NCBI RefSeq assembly: GCF_020906515.1
Contig: NC_085852.1
Location: 1,488,001-1,552,000 of the forward strand
Source: Vanrija pseudolonga
Taxonomy: Eukaryota > Basidiomycota > Tremellomycetes > Trichosporonales > Trichosporonaceae
Reading direction: 5' to 3'
Length of the DNA: 64,000 nt
The notes beneath the pieces are model-generated. The model was not told the DNA's origin, did no database searches, and saw only the letters and a program-made list of their open reading frames with translations. Shown one piece after another: positions 45,888 to 57,228 of the stretch; the first letter of the stretch is position 1; each line of letters begins with the position of its first letter. The translations under genes were made by a program, and so were the position numbers.

Positions 45888-45957
45888 CGGCATCTCCTCC
45901 GATGGCATCTTCTCCTCAGACGGCATCTTCTCCTCAGACGGCATCTTCTCCTCAGAC
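45888..45957 (+). repeat. 18-bp tandem repeat in the GH79 3' region
   Basis: The unit GGCATCTTCTCCTCAGAC occurs three times in tandem, preceded by one diverged copy, starting about 20 bases after the stop codon. Confidence 0.9.
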
Positions 45958-46119
45958 ATTTCCTCTTCGACTCTTTGTTGTATCTTCTATCTTCCATGAT
46001 CCTCTTTGCACATGAAACCGTCTAGGGTTTATCAGTATCTCTCGTCCACGCCGGGTCCCATCAGTACCCCCTCATCGCTATGCTCCATTGTGTATACATC
46101 TACTTTGCTCGGCTTACAC

Positions 46120-47802
46120 CTACTTCTCCTCGGTATAACCACGAGCAATACCGCTACGCCCCTGCTCCAGCACGGCAGGCTCGTCGAGACCATACCTCGC
46201 CTCCAGCCCCTGGAAGCTGCGCGACTGGAGGAACATGCTACCTGCGGACTCGAGCTTGGCCAGCGACGTGTCCTGGTTACGCAGCGTGAGCTCCTTGGTG
46301 CCCTCGACGAGCAGCGTCGCGTTGCTGTCCTCCTGGCCGGCGCCAAACTTCCTCCGCGTGCGGTATTTGCCCGTCACGAGCGAAAACTCGAGCTCCTCCT
46401 CCGACTCGTCCCCCTTGTCCTTGAGACGCTCAGACTCCTCCTTGGCCGCATCGAGCACCGCATCAAGGTCCAGTGTCCACTTGGACGGGTCCCAGATGTG
46501 CTCGGTGCCCTTGAGCGCGAGGGTGAGCTCGTACGGCGTGATCATTGGCCGGAGGTAGTCCTGCGGGGGTTAGCGATGCGACAACGCAGCTGGCACGGCG
46601 GCGCCCGATGCCTTTACCCACCTTGGAATCGACAACACCACCCTCCGCACAGCCAATGAGCACAAAGCACTCGATCTCGGCAAAGTTGGCCAGCTTGGCG
46701 GGGTTGAGCCGGCCCACAGACAACGTATAGCTCTTCTTCTGCGCTCTCTTCAGTGCCAACCGCAGCTCCTCGACAACGGGCTTGGACGACGCCAGGCCAA
46801 TGTTGCCAACGACGAGACCAAAGACGTCGGCAGCGAGTGCCGAGTGCAGGGCGAACAGGCGCTTCTGGAGTAGGCGCGAGCTGCGTGGGTGCACGGCGAA
46901 TGCGCCGGTTTCGGGCGCGTAGGCGAAGAGCTGGGGCGTAAGCTTGATTCTGGCGCTGTCAACCTACCGGGTTGGTGGCGTGGGTCATCTGCAGGTTGAG
47001 CAGCGACCGACCCTCCTCGCCAATGTACCACACGACGGCGTCGGCCATCTCGACGCCCGCGGGGGGCTGGATACTCCGCAGAGCAGGGGCCTTGCCCTTG
47101 GCGTCGGCGTCGGCGTCGGGCTTGGGCAGGGTGCTTGGCCGGCTGATGGTGGCAAACGAAATCGGCACGTCGACTGCGGCGCTAAGCTCTCGCACAATGT
47201 CCTCGGCGTGCCAGTCGTACGCAACGTCCCAGACCACCACGATGCCGCGTTTCTCCGCCACCTCGTCCGTGCTCACGGCGCGGAGCGCCTCAGCGGCCGC
47301 GGCAACGTCGAGGCTTCGTCGCGGAAAGACGTAGTGGACGGGCAGGGCGTCGGTTCTGGCGTCAGCGTAGGCGCCGGGGGTGTGACCCACGGAGTCAGGC
47401 AAGCATGCCCGTAGTGCACCAGGAAATCCGCCGGCAAATGCAGGCAGCTCAGCACGTCGGGGCAGCACGCCCCGTGCGTCGAGTCGGCCAGGACGTAGGT
47501 CTGGGCGCCCGACGCGCCGACCAGGCGCTGGAGCGCGCGGTATACTGCGACCGAGGACGGGAGGAGCTCGTCGGGGAACTGGAGGCCGATCTGCGCGTCA
47601 GACCAGCTCGACATCGCCCACATACCGTCTTGTAGCCCCCCTCGAGGATCAGCTTGGCCGTGTTCTCGACGTCGAACGCCTCGGCGAGCGACAGCGCGGC
47701 CGCCGCATCGCCCATGCTTGATGGGCCGGCGGCGGCGCCCTCGCCGACCTCCTCTTCCAGTGCTACCGCTGCTGAGGTGTAGAATGCGTCTGCGGAGGCC
47801 AT
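46120..47802 (-). CDS. DPH2: 2-(3-amino-3-carboxypropyl)histidine synthase subunit 2 (diphthamide biosynthesis)
   Basis: The protein begins MASADAFYTSAAVALEEE and continues AFDVENTAKLILEGGYKT-IGLQFPDELLPSSVAVYR. It shows LADSTHGACCPDVLSCLHLP and HYGHACL, then FGLVVGNIGLASSKPVVEEL and FAEIECFVLIGCAEGGVVDS. YLRPMITPYELTLALKG and the C-terminal tail SRSFQGLEARYGLDE follow. These are the signatures of Dph2, which with Dph1 starts diphthamide synthesis on eEF2. Cys residues in STHGACC and in IGCAEG are candidate cluster ligands. About five exons, roughly 500 residues. The start at 47802 fits the family; in-frame ATGs at 47841 and 47883 would add 13 or 27 residues. Confidence 0.93.
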
Positions 47803-48157
47803 TGTTGATGTGGATGTGATGGAGGAGAGGTTATTGGTCATGGTTTCGAACTTTTGGATGGGTGGTGGTGGAGGTGGCGTCACGTGATGCGGCAGCGAAG
47901 GACAACTTGAATGTCTCTGCTCACCATCTTGTCATGTTGCCATGCCTCATGTGCCCTCTGGCGCCCCTCTCTTCGCTGTGGATACCAGTTCCAGACTGTC
48001 CTGATGCGCTGGTGCAGCCCAACCGTGCCAATCTAGCACTGGCCGCCCAAATACCTCGTTCACACGAGACAAATCCCCTCCTTCGCATTGCTCACAACAC
48101 CTGACCCCTAAGACTCAGCATCACATCAGCACCACACTCAGCACCACACCCACCAAC
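47803..48157. promoter_or_regulatory. Bidirectional promoter with a TCACGTGA box
   Basis: This divergent spacer of 355 bases contains the palindrome TCACGTGA at 47880-47887, about 80 bases before the DPH2 start. A CA-rich leader precedes the plus-strand gene. Confidence 0.6.
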
Positions 48158-48731
48158 ATGCCACCTTTGGTAGAGTTTGACCATATGGCCTACCTTCGGA
48201 ACAACAGCAAGTTGTTCTCGGTGGATCGCGAGGAGCTCGATGCCGCCGAGAAGGCGTGTACTCGGGCCTTGGAGACTGGTCACGGCTGGGATGAAGCACT
48301 CGCTCACTTCGAGGCGCTTGTCCAGTGTGACGTCCGGCAATACGAGGAGTTCATTACTCAAGAGTGGTTGCAGTATCGTCGTGTGCGGGCCGCCATGATC
48401 GAGGAGCGCATGCCGGTGGATACCGTCCTCAAGTTCGAGCAGTCTGTTTTCCGCACCACAGGCACCACATACTTTTCGATGAAGCGCAAGTCGGTGGATC
48501 CCGCCGACGGTCGTGAGAAGAGGCTCAAGGACGCCGAATGGGGCTCGATGAAGCGCAAGCCGGGGGACGCGGACGGTGCTCCGGAGCAGGCTCCGCTTGA
48601 GAGTAAGTCCTCGGCCCAGTCCTAGACTAGATGCTAACTGGACACAGAGAAGCAGAAGACGAGTGTCGGTGGGTATCGCGGTAACGGGGCGTAACTCATC
48701 GCCAGGAGACGAGGGGGCCCAACCCCAGTAG
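48158..48731 (+). CDS. Unknown small acidic/basic protein, tandem paralog A
   Basis: Three exons (48158-48602, 48648-48668, 48706-48731) with agreeing phases encode about 163 residues: MPPLVEFDHMAYLRNNSKLF, then SVDREELDAAEKACTRALET, GHGWDEALAHFEALVQ and EEFITQEWLQYRR. The end, KKQKTSVGDEGAQPQ, is charged. The block VD..L..A...ALET..G.DEA..H......EF...WL is shared with the next gene downstream, so these are tandem duplicates. No domain, signal peptide or membrane segment was recognised. The helical ALET/DEA block might bind a protein partner, but that is a guess. Confidence 0.7.
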
Positions 48732-49134
48732 CCACGAGGCGAGCGAGACGCGCCACCGCTGCGCAGCGACGCACAGTGGGGTGAGTGCTTTGGTGGCATG
48801 TGGGAGGGACACCTTGACTGACTCGCGTTGATGTGTATCTAGCTACACGGCAGGCTGTTTGAAACACAATGCATCATATCATCGCGGTCATGTCCTGGCG
48901 GTGGTGGACGCGTGAAGGAAGGTGTGGTCGCGTGGGGGACACCGTCGTCGAGGCGGGTATGCTGGATCGGCTCGTCGAGTTCTCCACCTTCCCTCATACC
49001 TTGGGTGCCCCTTCAGCCGCCCCCGACGTGCGCCTGTCTCCCACTGACACGACCTATCAACACGTCACACTTCCTTCTCTTCATTCATCAGTGACACCTT
49101 ACAATCCCCCACTGCCCACCCACCCCAGCTCGCC
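48732..49134. other. Intergenic region between the tandem paralogs
   Basis: This 403-base spacer ends in a pyrimidine- and CA-rich leader like that before the first paralog. An ORF through 48869-49465 is a shadow of the next gene. Confidence 0.5.
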
Positions 49135-49989
49135 ATGCCCGACCCCATCGAGCACTTCCATTCCACCCGCCCGCTCGAGACCGTCGACCAGCAGGGGCTC
49201 CGCGAGGCCATGGACTCGTACTATCACGCCCTTGAAACCGACCAGGGCTTGGACGAGGCCTACAACCACTACCTGTGCGTGTCGGGTGGTAACCAGGAGG
49301 CCCTCGACGAATACGTGTACAGCAAGTGGCTCAGGCAGACCAGCCGGCAGGAGGACGACAAGGCCGCCTCGCCTACGGACGGGCGCAAGGACGCCGCCCC
49401 GGACAGGTCGGAGAAGGCCCCTCAGAGTACGTACTTGGATCAGTCGTGCATCGGAGTCGGAGTAGCGCTGACTCTGAATAGAGGACGTGAAGATGAGCGA
49501 CGGTGGAGATGATGGCGGCGGTGGCGGCGGTCGCGGTGGCGGCAATGGTGGTGGCTCAGCCCAGGCCCCCGGCGACAACATCCCCCCCTCGCCGCCAAGC
49601 CCCCTGCCCGAGGGCGCCGCAAGTGAGACGCAGCGCGACACCAACGGGCACAACCAGCAGAACACCTCCGCGGCCTCGGCTCGCTCCACAAACGAGGGCA
49701 CGGCGGGTGTGACGGCGCCGTCTTCCTCGAGGGCAGAACGAGTGCTCGTCTTGGGTGCGGAGCTGGCGTGGGAGGTCGCTAGGATGAAGCCGAGGCCTGA
49801 GGCCGTGTTCCAGGTGGCCGACCGCTTGGGCCACGCGGGTATGCTCAAGCGTGAGTTGAGACGGGGAACCCGCCATATGCCTAACAACTGACGGGTGCTG
49901 CAGATCCACGCGAGCTCGGTGAGCGGCTGGCCCGTGACTATGAGACGATCGCGGTCGCCGAGGCGCTCCTCGCGAAGCTCAGGAAGTAG
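49135..49989 (+). CDS. Unknown protein, tandem paralog B with low-complexity middle
   Basis: Three exons (49135-49426, 49482-49850, 49904-49989) join in phase into about 248 residues. The N-terminal block LETVDQQGLREAMDSYYHAL, ETDQGLDEAYNHYL and DEYVYSKWLRQ aligns with the upstream gene. A Gly-rich run (GGGGGGRGGGNGGG) and a Ser/Pro/Asn region follow. The C-terminal helical domain ERVLVLGAELAWEVARMKPR, GHAGMLKHPRELGERLARDY, VAEALLAKLRK is absent from paralog A. Function unknown. Confidence 0.75.
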
Positions 49990-50903
49990 CCACTTGCGCC
50001 GTTGGACTGGGTGAGGGGGTTTGGAGAAGTGCGGGGTGATGCACTGGACGGTGTCGTATCCAACCTCGTAGAGCATGGATGCAGCCACTTTGGAGGCTGA
50101 AGCAGCCGTCGTTGGATCATCAGCAGGAAGGGACCATACAGAGCCACTGCCTCGTCGATTTGTGTCGGACCCCACTGGTCTGGCTTGCCTTCTCCCCTCT
50201 CACAAGAGTGGGCTCGAGAGAGGTAGACTCCGAGCGTGAGCCATGACTTCGGAGAGTGAGCAGCCAGTCCTAGAACTCGACCGTGCAGCCCAACGACCGT
50301 CGACACAGTCTCTTCATTAAGAACAATTGCGTGCTGAGGATCAGCGCTTGTGCCAGTCGTACTTAACCACTCACGCCCCCACTTTTCTCTTGCCTTCTAC
50401 TCATTCACCTTCCTTCTCTTATCCACCTTCCTCCCCACCCACTATCCCTTGGCTTCACCCCCCAGCTATCTCCTACCCAAGGCAAGGTAATGCCCATTCC
50501 AGCGGCACCTCAGACTTCGCATCAGGCCAGCCGGTCTCTCGGCACTGGCGCTCAAAGTCCGACTCCTACAGTAGGCCGCACGAGCGACCTGGCCCCTCGT
50601 CAATCGCCGTACCCTAGTCCGCTCGCCATACCTGCACCACAACCCGACTGCCGCCTGCACCTATGTGCCAGCGGGGGCTTGGGACCAGTCGCGATACTAC
50701 GGTGACGGCGGCTACCTTGGCTTCAATGCCCTGCCACACCACAGCCAACCAATGGGAACACCAAGGGCCACGTGACCACTCCGATTTGCCTCCGCTCCAC
50801 GTTAACGACGCCAGACACACGGACACTGATCAACAGCAAAGTTACTCGACGCATAACTGCATCTTCATGTACGGAAGAGACGCTAAAAGACAGCAAACTA
50901 AGT
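49990..50903. other. Convergent intergenic region with weak coding-like segment
   Basis: This 914-base gap lies between convergent genes. From about 50380 a pyrimidine-rich leader precedes an ATG at 50490 (MPIPAAPQTSHQASRSLGTG). A second frame further on reads YVPAGAWDQSRYYGDGGYLG and FNALPHHSQPMGTPRAT before a stop near 50775. No single frame or convincing intron joins them, so this may be a decayed small gene or chance. Confidence 0.3.
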
Positions 50904-52677
50904 TTACTTCTTCTTGCCGGCCTTCTCAGCGGCCTTGGTGGTCTTGCCACCCTTTCCGTCGGTCTTCTCGACCGACTTAATCACACCGACGGCAACGGTC
51001 TGACGCTGCGATAGAGTTAGCTCCCAGCCTTTGTCTGCTTGCAGCGCAAAACACTGACCATGTCACGGACGGCGAAACGGCCGAGAGGGGGGTACTCCTG
51101 GTACGACTCGACACTGCGGCGATGTCAGCGCAAGCTCCGAGGTCACACTCGACACAACTTACCAGATGGGCTTCTGCGAGACGAGCTTGACAATAGCGGC
51201 GTCGCCCGACTTGATGAACTTAGGAGCAGCCTCCATCTTAGGCAAGTGTAAGCATTGGCCTCCGGTCCTTCCAAGATGATACTTACGACCTTGCCGGTAC
51301 GGCGGTCGATCTTCTCAATGATCTCCTCGCTAAAAAGCATAGTCAGCACAAAGTCTCCAAGTGGGTCTGCTGAACTTACAACTTGCACGCAATGTGGGCA
51401 GTGTGGCAGTCGAGAACGGGGGTGTAGCCGTTGCCGATCTGGCCGGGGTGGTTAAGGACGATGACCTGAGCGTTGAACGAAGCGGCCTCCTTAGCGGGGT
51501 CGTTCTTCGAGTCCGAGCAGACGTTGCCACGACGGATGTCCTTGATCGAGACGCTAAGCCCGTTAGCCCATGCCTTAAGACTATGACTCACTTCTTAACG
51601 TTGAAGCCAACGTTGTCTCCGGGGAGACCCTCGGGGATCTGCTCGTGGTGCATCTCAACCGACTTCACCTCAGTGGTGACGTTGGAAGGAGCGAAGGTGA
51701 CGACCATACCGGCCTTGATGATACCGGTCTCAACACGACCGACGGGGACTGTGCCGATACCGCCAATCTTGTACACGTCCTGGAGGGGAAGACGGAGGGG
51801 ACGGTCAGTGGGGCGGGTCGGGGGGTCGATGGCGTCAATGGCCTCAAGGAGGGTCTTGCCCTTGGCCGAGCCGGCCTTGGTCTCCTTGGTCCATCCCTTG
51901 TACCAGGGCATGTTGGTGGTCTCGTCGATCATGTTGTCACCGTGCCAGCCCGAGATGGGGACGAAGGGAACCGACTTGGGGTTGTAGCCGACCTTCTTAA
52001 TGAAGCCCGAGGTCTCACGAACGATCTCGTTGAAGCGGTCCTCCGACCACTTGGCAGTGTCCATCTTGTTGCAAGCAACAATGAGCTGACGGACACCGAG
52101 GGTGAAGGCGAGGAGAGCGTGCTCGCGGGTCTGGCCGTCCTTGGAGATACCAGCCTCGAACTCACCAACGCCCGAGGCGATGATGAGGATGGCGCAGTCG
52201 GCCTGCGAGGTACCTGTCGTCTAGTCAGCCACTGTCTTCCAAGTCTCATGAGAACATGATACTAACCAGTGATCATGTTCTTGATGAAGTCACGGTGACC
52301 AGGGGCGTCGATGACGGTGACCTGGTACTTGGGGGTCTCGAACTTCCAGAGAGCAATGTCGATGGTGATACCACGCTCACGCTCGGCCTTAAGCTTGTCC
52401 ATGACCCAGGCGTACTTGAACGAGCCCTTGCCGGTCTCGGCGGCCTCCTTCTCGAACTTCTCGATGGTACGCTTGTCGATACCACCGCACTTGTAGATAA
52501 GGTGGCCGGTGGTGGTCGACTTGCCGGAGTCGACGTGACCGATAACAACGACGTTGACGTGGAGCTTGTCCTGGGAGAGGTGTCAGTTGATGTTGACTGA
52601 AAGGTTGAGGTGTCGCCACATCACCCAAAAATTTTCCGGTGATGCGGGACCCATGCATGCATGCTCACCTTGCCCAT
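50904..52677 (-). CDS. TEF1: Translation elongation factor eEF1A
   Basis: Eight exons encode the GTPase that brings aminoacyl-tRNA to the ribosome. Exon 1 is only MGK (ATG at 52677); exon 2 has [20 protein letters not shown] (P-loop), [32 protein letters not shown] (switch II, DAPGH). Exon 3 has [12 protein letters not shown] (NKMD) and [11 protein letters not shown] (SGW). Later exons give [77 protein letters not shown] and [25 protein letters not shown]. Full length, about 459 residues. Codons favour C at the third position, as expected for a highly expressed gene. A truncated relative lies at 42655-42894. Confidence 0.98.
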
Positions 52678-55600
52678 TTTGAAACTGTTTTAAAACTGAA
52701 GAGGGTGCGTAAGTACGAAGCTTTTGTAGAGACGGTGAATGGAATGTGGTGTATGGAGTGTGATGGAAACGATGCTGTTGTGAGAGGATTGGCGGGTTGA
52801 ATGAAAAGACAGATGACAGCGCGGAGCCCGAGGGGGGCGGGGGGGCTTGCGGAAGAAAATTCCACCAACCCGGTGTGTGCTGGCACACCCCACCCCCTTT
52901 TGTCCTCCCCCATGTTCAACCATGCCAACCATGGACCTAGATATCCTGCGCAGCGCGAGTCCGTGTCCGAAGCCTGCAGTCCTGCGGTCCCCGAGTGCCA
53001 AAGCAAACAAAGGCAAACAACAACTGATCGCCACCTGAGCCAAGGAGTCGGCGTATCACTGGGGCGCAGAGCGCCCGGCGACGACCCGCTGATCGTGCAG
53101 TGTAGCCATGATCGCCAACTAGCAGCCTGGGAAGGCTGTAGAGGAGGAGAGGAGGAGGAGTTGTGCCCCTGGAGGCAGTTACTCACGATTAGAAGGGGTG
53201 TTTTAGTGAGGGATGGAAGAGAGAACTGAACCGTCACAAGCGCCCCCATATGAAGTCGCGGGCGAGGCCCTGCTCGCCCAGAAAATCCTGCGTCTGCGCG
53301 CAAAAAGTTGCCTCGGGGTTTGCTGGTTGTGGCAGAGGGCAGGTCAGGTGGGTGGGCTTTGCGTCCGCTTTGGTGGCCGCTCTAACCCCTATAACACCGC
53401 GCATGTGGCTGTACCCGCTTCCGGAGGCCGGTCCCGGGCCTTTGTTGACATCCAGGCATCTTTGTGATGGCGCTCGAGTCGTTTGTGGTGGCTTGTGGGT
53501 GAGAGAGGGTCAAGAGCGCCACGAAGCGTTCGCCTGCCACACTGGGCGCTTTGGTCGCTACCGGGCGCAGGCTGCTCGCCGTCAGGGCATTTTCATAAAG
53601 CGCACAGAGGGGGCGCAACGGCGCACGGAACCACGGTGCCTTTGGGTTGTAAACACCCCTCTACCAGCCGGACCCAGGAAACTTGTACGCAATAAGCATC
53701 GAACGGGAGGTCATCATAGACGTCTGCATGCAGCGTCAGTGGCACCTGGACACCCAGACTCGTGCTTGACGTGCGTGGCGTGGTCTGTAGCCTCGTGGCA
53801 AGGTCGCAATCCGCAGTCGTCGGCGCCCACCTGTCCTTCCTACCTCGATGGCCCAGAACGAAGGATCATCGCTGTGCACACGCCCCATGCACCACTCACC
53901 CTAGCCGACCTGACGATCCAGTGCTTGGCGACACATTTGACTCGGTGTGTTCGCATGCAGACAGGCAGGCACCTGTGTGCATCGACGGATGTGTCGAGTC
54001 GCAAACTCGTCGCCAACTCACTCGCCTCACTGCCACCCTCCATTGCCACACCGAATCCGTCTACTCACACCGGTTCCGGTCACCAACACGACTCTGCAAC
54101 GCACACTCCGCAAGCAGGCCAGTGCAAAGGACGGATCCATGCGGCTGGCCCATGCGTGTTGGTCTGCAGAAGTGTTTCATCACCGTCGCGGACGACGTGG
54201 CCACCTCGATACCCAGGGTGGAGCGACCCGTGAAGTGCTCCGGCCGCCTGCCTGGGGCGCGGGTACAAGGCGAGGCTAGAGCATGTTGGGGTGGCAACGC
54301 TGATTCCGATGCCTCAGTGCTGCGACACGCGCACCGCTAGGGTGACGACGGACGGGTGGGGGTCGTCGACAGCTGGGGGAGGCCACGAGAAGTTACACCG
54401 CCCAGGACCCAAGCAGTCACAAGAAGGCCAACGCGATCCGTCACACTGTGATGAGCCCTAGCAGTCACGCATCGAGGAACCGTCAGGACGCCGAACACCC
54501 TAGCAGTCGCACGTCGCTCCACAGCTCAGCAGGGCAGTCACTCGGCGTGGTGTCCCTTTACGACTGCCTGCCCATCGACAGCTGGGAGCCCGGGAATCCC
54601 TCATGACCGACTCGTCTCAGAACCTGCCCACAGGTCCAGTGGCCACTGGTCCGCTGATCCACTGACCGCCAGTCGCAGCTCCCACGCCTTCTACGGGCAG
54701 CAGCACACCACACACGCGCCAGCACAGCGCTATCTTGATCCCCAGAGCGCCGCTCAACTCCCAGCCTATCATTCAAAACCCCAGAAGCAGCCTATCGAGG
54801 GCTTATCGCATGCCACGCCACCCCCGCCCCGCAGCGAGAACAATAGAAGCCACAAGGCAAACAAAGGCATGCTTCGCTGCCACCTTCCTGGCACATCATG
54901 CCCTGTGACGCAAATGCTTCTTGGCACTCGTGCGACCGTCATCGACGTCACAAGCGTCGTGTGCCACCCAGCTCCACCACGCCCCAACAACTGCAGCAAG
55001 CTACCAAGCATGCTCCGCCCGGATATCCCGAGGCCGGGACCACCGACCGCACCGGTGCTCACTGAGCGCACACTTAGCACACTGCACACACGCACACGGC
55101 GGCAGCGCCACCGCCGCACCACCCCACCGCGCCCTGACAGCCCATCCAACCAGCTCGCGCGGGTGCGGAATCCGCGCCTCCGCACCAGCCGCCCCATGCG
55201 ACTGGCGCGCTCGCGCAGCGATCCACACGTGCGACTAACACAACCGATGTATCGGAGCGCGTGGCGAGCGCCGGATCGCGCGCCTCGCCAACCCGCCAAC
55301 GCTCGCCCCTCGTCCGACAACGCCGGTGGAGGCGGGACGATGTTGCGGTGGAGGGGGACCAGGTGGAGGCGATAGAGGAAATTTTGTCAACAGCCGCTGC
55401 TGGGAGGCCTGTGGGCTGCTGCCAGTCTCCCCCGCGGTCTTCAGAGCTGCACCGTGGAATGCTCAGTGATATGCCCTCGTCCTTATCTCCGTACGTCATC
55501 ACACGACTGCCCACACGAGCGACCACACGACCAGCGACGGCGACGGCGACGGCGTCGTCGAGGACAACAGCAAGTCAACACCCACTGTCTCCCCTGCCCT

Positions 55601-55699
55601 CTCCCCCCCCCACCCCCTTTCCTCCGCCCCCTGCCCCATCACACCCGCTAAACTATGACAGTATGCATGACCATGCCCAAAATGCAGTAACACTCTACT
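52678..55699. other. Three-kilobase gene-poor region upstream of TEF1
   Basis: The first several hundred bases should hold the TEF1 promoter and leader. The remainder has only chance ORFs, the longest 327 codons at 53250-54233 with an irregular Cys/His/Arg-rich composition and no domain or splice pattern. CAGTCAC-type short repeats are scattered at 54410-54540 and CACACACG repeats lie near 55080-55100. No RNA gene was recognised. Confidence 0.5.
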
Positions 55700-56955
55700 C
55701 TACTCTGACCTCGACTTGCGCTTGCGCTCGCCGTCCTCGCCCTCGTCGCGCTTGCGCTTTTTCTTGTCCCCAGTGTCGGGTGACGACGATTTTGATGCCT
55801 TGGCCTCCTTGGCTGCCTTCTTCGCAGCCTTCTCGGCCGCCTTCTCCTCCTTGCGTGCACGCTTCTCCTCCTTGCGCGCCTTCTTGGCTGCCTTGTCGTC
55901 GGCCGGAGTACTTGGCCCAGTAGCGTCGGGCGTCGCGGCCTCGCTCGAAACCGCCTCGCTCTTGCGCTTGCCCTTCTTGTCCTTCTTCTTCTCCTCCTTC
56001 GGGATCGCAGGCGCGTCGGCACCCAGGTCGCCGAGGACAACCTCCTCGGTCACCTCCGCAAAGGCCATCTTGGACCCCTCCCAGGCCACACCTCCAATGG
56101 CCACCTTGACCTCGTCCTTGGGGACAGCCAGGCTGCCCTCGGACATGGCGGGCAGTGGTGTCGAGCTGCCGCTCGCCGCCTGCCGTGCCAGGGCCTTCTC
56201 GCGCAGCTTTTGCCTAAAGTAGTCGGACACGGACACGGTCGACGTCGAGATGGTCTCGTAGACATTGCGGTCGGAGCTCTCTGTTGGTGTGGAAGCGCCG
56301 CTCTCGACGGGCGACTCGGGCGCCGACTCGGCAGCGGGCGTGCCGGGGGTGGACGGAGCAGGAGACGAGGGCAGCGATGAGACGGGCACGCCGAGAATCT
56401 CGGCGAGCGCAGCGGCGTTCTGCGTCGCCAGGCGCTTGGAGTGGAGGTGCTTCTGGCGCGAGCTGAGGCAGGTTAGCACTGTAAACAAGTCGTAAACAAG
56501 CCCCCATCGCAACTCACGCAATCTTGTTCCTCATCGCAGACGGACCGGGGCTCCCAGATCCAGACTCGGGCGCGGGGCTCGGCTCGTGCGACGGAGCAGG
56601 CGACGCGCTCGCCGACTTGGCAGCGGCCAGACGAGCGAGCACGTCGGCGAGGCCGGCACCAGCCTGCCCGGCGCCAGCGCTCAAGTCCTGGCCCTCCTTG
56701 CGCGCGCGGCCCATGCCGATACCCGAGTTGTCGAGCTTCTGCGCGACGGCAATGTGGCTCTTGCTGCCCTGTTGGTCCTTGCCGATGCCTTTGGAGTCGT
56801 CCCAGCCCAGCGACTGCATGTGCTTGAACGAGAAGCGGTCCTTGTCGTTCGACCATGTCAGGTTGCGGGGGTCGTACCCGATGCGTTCTGGCGGTCAGTG
56901 CCGTGCCCACGCACCATGTCCACTCACGCTTGACCTTGCGCTCTGCGAGACCCAT
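55700..56955 (-). CDS. PXR1: Pxr1/PinX1-like G-patch protein
   Basis: Three exons encode MGLAERKVKQRIGYDPRNLT-WSNDKDRFSFKHMQSLGWDD, the start typical of Pxr1/Gno1. The G-patch (GWDDSKGIGKDQQGSKSHIA) follows, with Ser/Pro/Ala spacers, SRQKHLHSKRLATQNAAALA and a Lys/Glu-rich tail (KKARKEEKRARKEEKAAEKA) ending KRKRDEGEDGERKRKSRSE. Length is about 390 residues. Pxr1 activates Prp43 helicase in rRNA and snoRNA processing in the nucleolus, and PinX1 also affects telomerase. It is divergent from NSA2 across 273 bases; that spacer has an AGAAATTTTGAG element near 57053 resembling the yeast ribosomal RNA-processing element. Confidence 0.9.
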
Positions 56956-57228
56956 TGTGGTTGTTGCTGCTGGTCGCTGTTGTTGATGCAGTGGTCGATG
57001 GGTGGTTGCTGCACGCTACATTGAAATCTCGGGGGTGATGGCCAGCCGGGATCAGAAATTTTGAGATTTGAGTGTGGTAGTCGCCGTTGCCGCTGCCAGC
57101 CGCTGCTTTTGGGCCACACGAGGTCTTACTCCCCCCCTCATCATCCTTGCCACCAACAAAGGCAGTGAGCAACATCCATCCTCTGGATACCCCTATCAAC
57201 ACCGTGACCCAGAGACAGACAAGCCAAC

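Noticed and set aside
49938-50306. 122-codon minus-strand ORF after paralog B
   Set aside because: It overlaps the last exon of paralog B on the other strand and shows no family features.
53250-54233. 327-codon ORF in the gene-poor region upstream of TEF1
   Set aside because: Composition is irregular (many Cys, His, Arg and Trp), with no domain or exon structure. Long chance ORFs are expected in GC-rich DNA.
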